From Rhynchopus sp. YZ270_cl-10 (lineage: Eukaryota; Euglenozoa; Diplonemea; Diplonemida; Diplonemidae): DNA of 64,000 nucleotides. The DNA lies in the NCBI GenBank assembly GCA_964035575.1, contig OZ037925.1, positions 1,116,001-1,180,000 on the forward strand, in the 5' to 3' direction. This document shows, piece by piece, positions 30,271-39,312 of this stretch; positions within the stretch are counted from its first letter, which is position 1, and every line of letters begins with the position of its first letter. A program made the translations under genes and the position numbers. Below the pieces are notes generated by a model. It saw nothing but the letters and a program-made list of their open reading frames with translations, was not told the origin of the DNA and searched no databases.

Positions 30271-30411
30271 ACCCCCTGAGTCCGACAGTCGGACCCCCTG
30301 AGTCCGACAGACGGACTCAGGGGTCCGTCTGTCGGACTCTGGAGTCCGACAGACGGACTCTGGAGTCCGACTGTCGGACTCTGGGGTCCGACAGTCGGAC
30401 CCAAAAAAAAA
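30271..30411. repeat. Array of GTCCGAC.GTCGGAC palindromes, copy 1
   Basis: About seven hairpin units of GTCCGACAGTCGGAC, GTCCGACAGACGGAC or GTCCGACTGTCGGAC, separated by CCCCTGA, CAGGG or TCTGGA. The same kind of array occurs at 35125-35257. Each lies near a GGGTAC-type tandem array. Confidence 0.9.
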
Positions 30412-30474
30412 ATTTTTTTTTTTTTTGGGCCGAAAAAAAAAATTTTTTTTTTGGCCAAAAAAATTTTTTTGGCC
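30403..30474. repeat. Three consecutive A-tract/T-tract palindromes
   Basis: A10-T14, A10-T10 and A7-T7 blocks are separated by GGGCCG and GGCC. The last, GGCC-A7-T7-GGCC (30453-30474), is a perfect 22-bp palindrome. It directly follows the GTCCGAC palindrome array. Confidence 0.9.
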
Positions 30475-30798
30475 GAAAATCGCCTTGTATAGCCACTACA
30501 GTACACATGGTTTTACCAAAATAGCCGTATTTTGGCTGAAAATTTGACTTGAAAATTTTTTTCATTGTTTGGTCAATCTGAGGTTTTCTTTGAATTTTTT
30601 GGGCCATTTTATGACCTACTACACCCAATTTTTGGGGGATTTTTTTTTTCTTGGTCAAAAAATAGCGCTTGTTGCCTACTACTGGGTATAGGCTTGTTCA
30701 GAGGTGTGTATTTGGTGTACCCAGACATGGTCAAAACACATGAATTTTGCGTTTTTTTGCATTTTTAGGTTCTCGACCAACCAGGGGGCGACCAATTT

Positions 30799-31113
30799 GG
30801 GTACTGGGTACTGGGTACTGGGTACTGGGTACTGGGTACTGGGTACTGGGTACTGGGTACTGGGTACTGGGTACTGGGTACTGGGTACTGGGTACTGGGT
30901 ACTGGGTACTGGGTACTGGGTACTGGGTACTGGGTACTGGGTACTGGGTACTGGGTACTGGGTACTGGGTACTGGGTACTGGGTACTGGGTACTGGGTAC
31001 TGGGTACTGGGTACTGGGTACTGGGTACTGGGTACTGGGTACTGGGTACTGGGTACTGGGTACTGGGTACTGGGTACTGGGTACTGGGTACTGGGTACTG
31101 GGTACTGGGTACC
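30799..31113. repeat. (GGGTACT)45 tandem array
   Basis: Perfect 7-bp array, about 315 bp. Because 7 is not a multiple of 3, it is open in all six frames. It is preceded by TTTTTAG|G and followed after about 50 bp by GACAAG|GTATGT, which resembles the donor of the real introns, so transcription through it as an exon cannot be excluded. Confidence 0.95.
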
Positions 31114-31520
31114 AAGAGAAGGCAGCTTGACAGCAGCGAAGGCGGAGGCTACGGGGAAGACAAGGTATGTAAATGTTTAACTTTCAGTTACTTGTGTAGA
31201 TGCAAACAACACACCCAGTGGTTTGCAGCATTTTATTTTCTTGTGTGCTTTCTCTTCTTTGAATCGAAAGTATGTGAACCTTATTACATCATGATACAAT
31301 GCAACGAGGCCGAAACAGCCTCACTAAGGCCTCTGAAAATAAATGTTCAGACTTGGCACTTACTTATGTTTAGGTGCGCCTCAACCACACGCTTGAATAT
31401 ATTTAATTTGCCACACCTCAGATAGATTTTCCAGATATGCCTATGTTCAGGTGTTCCAGGCCTCGTCACAAATAGACAAAAAAACAAAAGCCAAAACAAC
31501 AGAGAGAGAGCCAACAATTT
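31114..31520. other. Spacer after the heptamer array
   Basis: A GC-rich run of about 50 bp ends in GACAAG|GTATGT; then AT-rich spacer with no gene. Confidence 0.4.
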
Positions 31521-32661
31521 TTTATCTCACTTGTGTAATAATGTTTAGCCGCGTTTTCGAAATTCCTTCCTGGAGATTACACAAAATACAGTAGACATTA
31601 TCTCCGCACACAAAGAACAAAACAAAACCCATGCCGAGAGTAGGCGCAAAAGCAATGTGGAGGAGATCTGCGCATGCAACCAAAAGGGTTGCAGTCATAG
31701 GACTTCGAGGAACTGTTCACCATACCCAACCTTGACGCCCCGTACTAGGTGGTCATACATCATTTGTCAAATATACTGTAGGAATTTCGAAAACGCAGCA
31801 CAACATTATTGCCCGTGAGATAATAACTATTTATTCGAGTGAAATAAGAACTATTTTATTTCACGCGCCACTAAAAAGGTGCCCGAGTGCGTTATTTCCC
31901 GAGCGAAGCGAGGGGAATAAGAGTGAGAGAGTCACGAGGGTGCCTTTTTAGTGGCAAGTGCAAGAAAATGTTCTTATTTCACTCAATATGTAATTTTATT
32001 CCACAAGTGAAAAACGTATTTATAGGTGTAAACAGTGGAACGTTGAGCCCACGCTCCACCCCTCACACTACCACACTTCAAATTACAGATTATTTATTGC
32101 CTCTTACACACATGCCTAAACCCACGCGCAAGTTTGCGGAGATGGAGGATGCATATGACAACTTGTTCGACGACATGAACAGTGGTGTGCAGTACAGGAA
32201 AACATGGGACGATTTCCTCCGTTTCAACAGACTTTCAGGAGCGAACGAGCCCAGGGAAGAACACGTCGTGTCCTTCAGATCACTCCGTGATCTTTTATTT
32301 CACTCCCCCACCCAATCCTTCACGATTTGCGTGAAATAAAACGTGAAATAAAACGAATCTTATTTCACTCACTTTTTCACCTGTTTACGTTTTTCACGCG
32401 TGGTATAAAATTACGTATCGAAAACTAAAGTGAACATTATTTAACTGATGGGTGATTCACAAACTGGAATACGTGATACCCACTCGCTATCGCTCGTGAC
32501 ATCACTTTTATGATTACACTCACTTCACTCATGAAATCAAAATGCTGAACTCCACTCGCTTCGTGAAGTTGAGCCCCAGTTTGAGTCACCCACCACCTCG
32601 TGAAATAATGTTCACTTTATTTCATGAGATAATAATTATCTAACTCAGTGAAATAAAACTC
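31521..32661. mobile_element. Composite inverted/direct-repeat element with a recombinase-like mini-ORF
   Basis: Layers seen: an imperfect inverted repeat (31521-31566 and 31781-31824, CGCGTTTTCGAAATTCC); a hairpin with arms CCACTAAAAAGGTGCC (31868) and GGTGCCTTTTTAGTGG (to 31954), centred near GCGAAGC (31903-31909); a second inverted repeat (31986-32018 and 32386-32417) bracketing an ORF; and direct repeats TGAGATAATAA...AGTGAAATAA (31816-31852 and 32625-32660). TTATTTCAC recurs throughout. The outer limits are uncertain. Confidence 0.7.
32112..32339 (+). CDS. 75-codon ORF resembling a tyrosine-recombinase core-binding domain
   Basis: The ORF begins MPKPTRKFAEMEDAYDNLF and continues 'YRKTWDDFLRFNRLSG' and 'PREEHVVSFRSLRD'. 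The pattern Y-x2-x-W-x2-F-x-x-F, then P-x-E-x-x-V-x-x-F, is that of the N-terminal SAM-like domain of tyrosine recombinases such as those of Crypton elements. No catalytic domain follows; the frame runs into the element's inverted repeat. ACAG at about 32087 upstream could be a splice acceptor. It is best read as an N-terminal remnant carried by a non-autonomous element. Confidence 0.4.
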   Translation: MPKPTRKFAEMEDAYDNLFDDMNSGVQYRKTWDDFLRFNRLSGANEPREEHVVSFRSLRDLLFHSPTQSFTICVK

Positions 32662-34992
32662 GTGTAATTTTGCAGATTATATGCCCTTTGTGTCACTCAA
32701 TTGTAACCGAGAATGTAAGGCAGTGAGTATTTGATCTGCCCTTTATGTCGCGAAATACTATGTTTGGTGTTTTGACGTCTTCCAAGCAGATGGATATTCC
32801 CTCACTTGCACGCAATCTACCGAGGAACCGACTGCCTTTCTCAAAAGCCAGTACATGTCGGGGTGTCGAGGTCCGTGTCAATACAAAGCGGACCAAGTCG
32901 CTCGAGGTTTGAAAACCGCAAGAACTCGTCCCATTTCTTCTTGTACACCTCCTTGCTTCTCATACCCGCTGAGACTTGGTATCCGTAAGTGTCATACATC
33001 CTGTCCTTCTTCGTTTTGGCAGTGTTTGAGGGGAGTGATGAAAAAGTTCTTTTTTTTACTGAGTGATTTTTTTAACCAAAAGAAAACCGACGCAGGAGCT
33101 TTTCTGGAACTGTTTTATTCTCCCCACCCCAACAACATCACATTTCAGAAAAACATTGTTTTTTCGTTTTTGTTCACTTTCTTTTCTTCTCCCTCACACC
33201 TGTTTGCTGTGAATTAAATTTTTTCGTTTCGGCCTGGTCGCAAACGCGAGTTTTCCTGGAAGCGCAGGAAAAATGACTGGGGAGTGTTGGTGGCTCCGTG
33301 ACGCCACAGAGCCGGCACACTCGTTGAGTGCCTCACAAAACCTCAAATTTATTCCGCTTTGATTTCATTTATTGTCTTCACGCTTTATCGTTGTTGTTGG
33401 GTTGGGAAATAATATTTCATTCTCCCATACATTCTCGGTTACAATTGAGTGACAAAGGGCACATTATCACCCACCTTTGTGGGAATTCACAAAATTACAC
33501 GAGTTTTATCCCCTTTTTTTACCACATTAACCTCACCTTTCCCGATAACTGCGTTTCTACACCATACATTTCATTCATTAATCACACTCCACATTTACAC
33601 TCATCACAGGATCGTGAAATCTGAACTGCATCTGCGATTGTGATGAGAAGCCTCGCCGCGTCTCCGACATTCAGCAACTCAAAATCCAAAGAGTATCACC
33701 CGCATCAATCCATTCTGAGTTTGCGGACTAAGATCTGGGGTGGAAGGGGGATGGGTACACTTTGTCAGTCACTGCTATTGCCATTTAACCCAGGGAGCAT
33801 AGCTAGTGCAAGAAATTCGACTTTGGAAACCTTCCGGAAAGTCTGTCCTCTGCTTGCGGAGGACGAGGCACAAGAAAATATTGCGTTCCCCCAGAAAACC
33901 AGTGCACATTTCACACTCCTTGTGGGTGGTCTTGTTGCCTTTTTGTCACAGTAATTTTGGCCCAGGCATGCTCTTGAAGCATGACAATTTAGTGTGTATG
34001 GGGCAGGGTGTTGTTTTGTTCTGAATTCTCTTTGTTATAACATCTAAGTCAATCGCGGGTGGTGGTTTGTGTAGCGTGAGGCACTCTTTTTAACAAACTT
34101 CCTGCGGCTGCTAAAGCGTTATTTCTTCGGATTTAACAACGTACAGCGTAACATAGTGGATTCGCCTGGTCGACACAACCTTTGATAGATATGGGATAAC
34201 CAACCCCCTTCGACCCCTCGTGGGTTCACTGAACAAGCCCTCGTGGTAGTTAAACGCGATTGACATTTACATTCCTAGAGATGAAAGAACAAGACAACAC
34301 TTCTGTACCCGCGCATCAAAATTGTGGAAAACTTTGCACCCCAAACACCCTCAACAACGCCCGCCAAAAGGCGCCCCTTGTTGCTGGGAGTTGGTTCTCA
34401 TGTTTGATACCTGCACAGCGGGCATTCCTCTGAGTCCAACGCATGTTTGGCCTGTCTGCGGCGTTGTACTTCAGGTGCACGAAGACAGGGTCTGGTGGTA
34501 AATTTTGCGTAGTGTCGCATTCCCTCATGTGTGGGTCACTCACACTTGGCGGTCATGTGCCACTGCGTGGGTCTGGGAATTTGGGTACCTGGGTACAGGA
34601 AATTTGTTGTGGAAGACATCAACCACCATGCATTGAGGAGGGTAAGACAGTGTTCGCAGTTTCTACCTGATAGCATTACAACATTTAACTTCTCCACGGG
34701 GGTCTTGGGCCGTTCACTCGGTTCTACCTTGACTACCGGAAGATATTCTTGAGGCCTTTCTGGTCTCTAGAATATCCGGTCTTCCCGAACGGAGGCACAC
34801 TTTGTGTGTTACTACGACCTGGCAATTTCCAGCAGTAGGTTAAGTAATCTTTCTTGTAAATTGTTGGATCATTATCTCCTCAGTGCATGAATGCCCCACG
34901 TGACTGGACACTTTTGTGTTTGTCATGTGGAGCTGTGGTTGCTCTTTCACGACTTTTTTCCTGTTCCTGGGTACCTGTTCCTGGACCTGGAC
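32662..34992. other. Spacer with possible decayed protein-coding traces
   Basis: Moderate GC content. The minus-strand frame 34316-34543 and the plus-strand frame 33640-33954 are protein-like in composition but match no family that I recognise. Cys pairs on the minus strand recall transposase zinc fingers, but too weakly to call. Confidence 0.35.
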
Positions 34993-35110
34993 CTGGGTAC
35001 CTGGGTACCTGGGTACCTGGGTACCTGGGTACCTGGGTACCTGGGTACCTGGGTACCTGGGTACCTGGGTACCTGGGTACCTGGGTACCTGGGTACCTGG
35101 GTACCTGGGC
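34993..35110. repeat. (CTGGGTAC)14 tandem array
   Basis: 8-bp units containing the palindrome GGTACC. A two-unit seed (GGGTACCTGGGTAC) occurs at about 34582. The 7-bp array at 30799 shares the GGGTAC core. Confidence 0.95.
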
Positions 35111-35124
35111 ACCTGGGTGTGCCT

Positions 35125-35257
35125 GTCGGACCCCAGGGTCCGGCAGTCGGACTCAGGGGTCCGACTGTGAGTCCGACAGTCGGACCCCTGAGTCCGACTG
35201 TCGGACTCAGGGGGTCCGACTGTCGGACCCCCTCGGACTCCGACAAAAGGGTCCGAC
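35125..35257. repeat. Array of GTCCGAC.GTCGGAC palindromes, copy 2
   Basis: Same palindrome family as 30271-30411, starting about 15 bp after the (CTGGGTAC)n array. Confidence 0.9.
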
Positions 35258-35317
35258 ATTTCCAGGACAGACTGCACCGTGAAGTAAAAAAAAAAAAAAA
35301 AAAAAAAAAAATCTGCC

Positions 35318-35504
35318 TTAAGGTGTACCTCCGCGAGCGAAGCGAGCGGGAAAAATTTTAAGGTGTACCTCCGCGAGCGTAGCGAGCGGAAAATTTTTTG
35401 AAGGTGTACCTCCGCGAGCGAAGCGAGCAGAGAAAAATTTTTAAGGTGTACCTCCGCGAGCGAAGCGAGCGAGAACAAATTTTAAGGTGTACCTCCGCGA
35501 GCGC
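35318..35504. repeat. Five tandem 42-bp units with GCGAAGC hairpins
   Basis: Each unit begins AAGGTGTACCTCCGCGAGCG. Units 1, 3 and 4 continue AAGCGAGC, forming CGCGAGCGAAGCGAGCG hairpins (GCGAAGC at 35337, 35418 and 35460). Unit 2 has GCGTAGC and unit 5 is truncated. A poly-A run of about 26 nt precedes the array. Confidence 0.9.
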
Positions 35505-35762
35505 AGGGTTACGCGTTCTTTGTATGTACCTACGGCTTGTGACTCACCGGTGGCTACAAAGCTCTCAAGGCTGCACAGAGGAGGAGAGGCCTGGTGGCGG
35601 GATGGTTCACAACCGCCCCCTCTCGTATTTGACCCATTTTCCCCCTTCTTCAACCCATCCCCCGAAAAACCCTCTCCGAAAACATGAGGGGAGATGCCCC
35701 GCCAACGCACCGGCCGGAAAGCTCGGAATGGGTTTTTGCCACTGTACACTGTATACACTGAA

Positions 35763-35861
35763 CTGTGCATATGTCCGGGATGTGTATATGTCCGAAAACA
35801 TGTGTATATGTCCGAGCCTCGGCCAACACGGACATATGCACAGGACATATACACGGGGGGG
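35763..35861. repeat. GTGTATATGTCCG inverted-repeat cluster, copy 2
   Basis: Five GTGYATATGTCC words, three forward and two reversed, ending CACGGGGGGGGGTAGGTAT. It is inverted relative to copy 1 at 29818. Confidence 0.85.
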
Positions 35862-35999
35862 GGTAGGTATCATTTTTTCTTGTTTTTCTTTTCATCTGTT
35901 TTCTTTATCAATGAGGATCAGTGAAGCAAGCTCAGTGCAGTCTAGCTTGCCCAGTGCTCTCAAGATCCTCCACGTAGGGGAGGATATTTCCTCCAGGGG

Positions 36000-36220
36000 C
36001 TTCAACCTACCTTCCTTCACCCCCCCTGTAAGGGCAACCGTAGGTGAAGTAAGGTATAGTATTGAAATCGATGTGGGGGGGGGGAAAGGGTCAATTTTAC
36101 AAACCCGGATTTTGAGGAAAATTTTAGCTGAAAATGGGCCCCACGTATAAGGAACCGGGCTCATATTTCTCAAAATTTAAGTGGTCAAAAAATTGTCCAA
36201 TTTTCGAGATTGACCCCACC
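36000..36220. mobile_element. MITE left half
   Basis: TTCAACCTACCTTCCTTCAC through GATTGACCCCACCA; it matches the left two thirds of 21159-21512. The right end is absent. Confidence 0.8.
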
Positions 36221-36339
36221 ACGAACCATTTCCAGACTTCGGGCGGTTTTGAGCACTGCCCCTTCCTTAGTGAGTGATTTTCCCGGGCAAAAAAAAACCC
36301 CACTATAAATCAAATTATAAAATGACACCCCCCACTGTC

Positions 36340-36402
36340 GGGGACATGTCAAGGACATTTCAAGTACCTTTCAATATGGGCCCTTTCGGTAACACCAAGA
36401 AA
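36340..36402. mobile_element. Partial TGGTG micro-element
   Basis: GGGGACATGTCAAGGACATTT, CAATATGGGCCC and the right end CGGTAACACCA resemble the interior and right end of the 5338 and 47301 elements. The left end was not found. Confidence 0.5.
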
Positions 36403-36627
36403 TAGTTATTTATTATTTGCAAAAAAGTGGTAGTGCATGGCACTAGCTTTTTTATTTTTTTGGAAATCTCAGGGACTGCGCTGAGCAAGCTGCCTGCAAA
36501 TTATTCTTATTTCATTCAGTATTGTTTTACCACCCTTCACACTAATTGTTTTTGTTTTTGCCCAATTTTTTCCCCCGGGGTTTTGCCAAGTCCATGGATT
36601 TCTTTTTGGAAGTGTAATCCTGTACTG

Positions 36628-37531
36628 TATATCAGCCAAAATCTGCTTAGCCGTATAAAGGCCTGTTTTTGGAGCCACTTTAAAGTGATAAAAAATCCGC
36701 CAAAAAAAATGTTGCGACCCCGGAATTTTTTCAGATTGCTACGGAAATGCATACAAGCGCCTTTTTGGGGGAAAATATTACACCCTCTCAAACGTACTAG
36801 ACCGTGGACAGGTATATTTTATCAATTTTATGGACCGGGCATATTCTGAAAAAAAATATTCTTGGAAAGATAGGGTGCGAAAACGTTCAATTCCGGGGTC
36901 GGACGCTCAAAAATATGCAATTGGGGCGAGCGAGTGGGGGGCGGGAGAATGGGTACTATGTACTGGCTACTGTACAGTGTACTATGTACAGTGAGGAAAT
37001 CTCCTCTTTGGGTCCAACACAAAGTGATGTCTCTAAATTGGATTTGTTTTGTCAAAAGTTGTCGATTTTTTCTTCTTTGGATTTATTTTTGACAAATCTT
37101 TCAATTCCGACCATTTTTCTCAACTGGAAACACACTCCACGGTACGCAACTTTTGGTGGAGCCGACCACTCTTTCTGCACTGAAAATCCCCTGTATTACA
37201 TGTACAAAGCATTGGAGCCACTTTTTTTTGACTTCTACTCCACTAAAATGGTCGATTTTTTTTTCTATGAAACGCGATGAGCTCGGAAATCGATACGAGC
37301 CCATTTTCGGGGTGTTTGGACAACAACTTCACACCTCAGGCGCAGGAAAGCAAAAGTGAAAAAAACTGCCGACGTCATTTCACAAAATATTTTTTTGAAA
37401 TTTTTTTGGGATTGAAATCAGGGGATCGAAATGAGTTAAATGCGGGGTCGCAGGCTCAAAAATTTGCATCTGTGGTTTATTAAGTGAACGAGGCCCAGAA
37501 GTATACGGCTAAGCAGATTTTGGCTGATATA
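36628..37531. mobile_element. 904-bp element with perfect 30-bp TIRs
   Basis: The left 30 bp begin TATATCAGCCAAAATCTGC; the right 30 bp are their exact reverse complement, ending GCTGATATA. The outermost TA on each side may be the target duplication, as in Tc1/mariner-like MITEs. The interior repeats a GGGGTCG...GGCTCAAAAAT motif (36893 and 37443) and has no credible ORF. Confidence 0.85.
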
Positions 37532-37885
37532 TATGGCACTGTCCAATATCCCCCCTCCCTTAAAAGGTGTTCTCTCCTCTGAGGCAGATTAAAATGCCTT
37601 TTTTGGAAAATATACAATACCACAAACCCACAAACGATCATTACCCCCTAAGAGGTAACCTGCATGTGTTGAATGCGATTTTTTCCACTCGGACTTTCCC
37701 CTCAATTATTGTGGAGTTTTTTTTCTTGGTAAGCGTCTGTGTGCGTACTTTTTTATTAGATTCCCGCCAACAACTTTGTACAAACAAGTACAGGTGGTTT
37801 GAAGTCTGCACAAAAAAGGGACTGACGCTGACGCACCCCTGTAGGATGGCGCACACAAGAGAATTCTTCTGGTTCAGTGATTTCT
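37532..37885. other. Short spacer
   Basis: AT-rich spacer between the 904-bp element and the second long direct repeat. Nothing recognised. Confidence 0.4.
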
Positions 37886-38764
37886 TCTTTGTTGAACACT
37901 GCAGCAAGAGCGTGCGTGCGTACTTTTTTTTGAGATATGGTCTGACGCTTACTCAAAAAGATAATCACCTTACCCTGAGGAAAGAAAATCGTCGTATAAC
38001 ACTAGTCATCTGGACGAGCAGCACTAACTAGTCATCTGACTAGACGGTGGTGATCTCATATTAAATTACTTTTTGACAATCCCTTTCTGGCTATCACCCG
38101 TACAGCCCGTACGTTTTACTTTTCCCCTTTCCCCACTCCTTCTCCACTTGCACACAGACCCTTTTCAACGGAGTCTTTGCCACGTGATCCACACTTTGGG
38201 TAAAGTACTTCCTGAAAAAAAGGGTTTTTACTAATCTGCTCTCAAGCTAGAGAGACGCACAAAGGCCGCCAACACTTAGCATAGACCCAGTGGCCACGCA
38301 AATGGGTGCTTGGGTGATAGTCGATACAGCAACGACCACTTTTATTCCTGTGGGACACAAAGGAAGTACCTGTAGCACTTAAGCATTGGCGGGCTGTGTG
38401 CTTCTTTGCATGCCTTCACGCTGTTGCTGCTAGTGTCGGGGCACTTCCTGTTTCGTGGGTGGTTGTCAGTAATCGAAAAATGTACTAAGTGTTCGTGTCT
38501 AACTTTGCATGTGGTTTACCTTGCGAGTCACACATTTTACCATACAAACCCGTAAATGTAAAGCAAATTGCAAAATTGCATATTTGCGGGTTTGCACCCT
38601 CTCACAAACGTTTGTTCCACTGTTTATTTTTTGAATCGTTTTCAGTTCAAGACGTCGTAACTGCAAAGTACCCTTTTATGTTGTAACACAGTTGCGATCT
38701 GCACAATATTTTTTTGCTTTCAAAGCCCAATACACTGATCACTACATAAGATGGACGCATCATA
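37886..38764. repeat. Long direct repeat, copy 2 (partner 28320-29198)
   Basis: Constant-offset match to copy 1. Its right end at 38764 is joined directly to the start of the 38768-39080 repeat. Confidence 0.92.
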
Positions 38765-38767
38765 TAA

Positions 38768-39080
38768 CGTGATGCACATTTTTATCTCTGTCCAAGCCTT
38801 TTTTTTGTGTTTGTTTTGAATTTCCTTGGAATCTGGTCCCAACTCTTTTGTGTGGTTATGTGTCCAACGAGAGGCACATTCATCTTACAAAGTTTATTTT
38901 TCTTTGTATTTATCATCGACGCACACCACCCACACGAGCGACGACCCAATCCCCTCCTCTCTTGAGAGCTCCACACCCACCCCTCCACACTCCCACAACA
39001 CCATCGTGAACCAAAAACGGCACCCCTCCCACTCTTTCCTTCTCCCTGTTTTGCGCAAAGCCCGCTCATCTGATGCTGTG
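38768..39080. repeat. 313-bp repeat upstream of Raptor (partner 23471-23779)
   Basis: It ends at GATGCTGTG, inside the first codons of an in-frame extension of the Raptor reading frame (ATG at 39073). The sequence beyond is unique. Confidence 0.9.
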
Positions 39081-39199
39081 CGTTGGTGGCTTGGTGTGCA
39101 CTTCCTCGTTCTTAGTTCTGCTGTGCTACGAGGAAGACACACCAAAGCCGGTGCATCCCATAAACTTCTTCACACAGAATAACAGTGTTTTGGAATCAT

Positions 39200-39235
39200 T
39201 TTTGCCAACCCCTATCCCCTCATCACACTTCTCAG
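39200..39235 (+). promoter_or_regulatory. Putative trans-splice acceptor for Raptor
   Basis: A C/T-rich run is followed by ACTTCTCAG ending at 39235. It places the first in-frame ATG of a trans-spliced message at 39313 and leaves the ATG at 39073 outside the mRNA. Confidence 0.45.
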
Positions 39236-39312
39236 CACCACCCACCAGGCCCGTACACAACGCAAGGGTAAAGGGAGACCCCCCTCCCCCCGGCTCGTGG
39301 GCTGAGCCGCTG

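Noticed and set aside
30271-30411. CRISPR-like regularly spaced repeats
   Set aside because: Spacers are 5-8 bp and repetitive, units are palindromes, and the genome is eukaryotic with no cas genes.
30704-31180. Open frame encoding GTGYWVL repeats across the 7-bp array
   Set aside because: A 7-bp unit without stops is open in all six frames. The donor-like GACAAG|GTATGT after it is noted, but there is no other sign of a gene.
34316-34543. Minus-strand Cys-containing frame resembling the zinc finger at the end of PiggyBac-type transposases
   Set aside because: Only scattered Cys and His fit, with no DDE domain upstream and no TTAA-flanked ends. The match is too weak to name.
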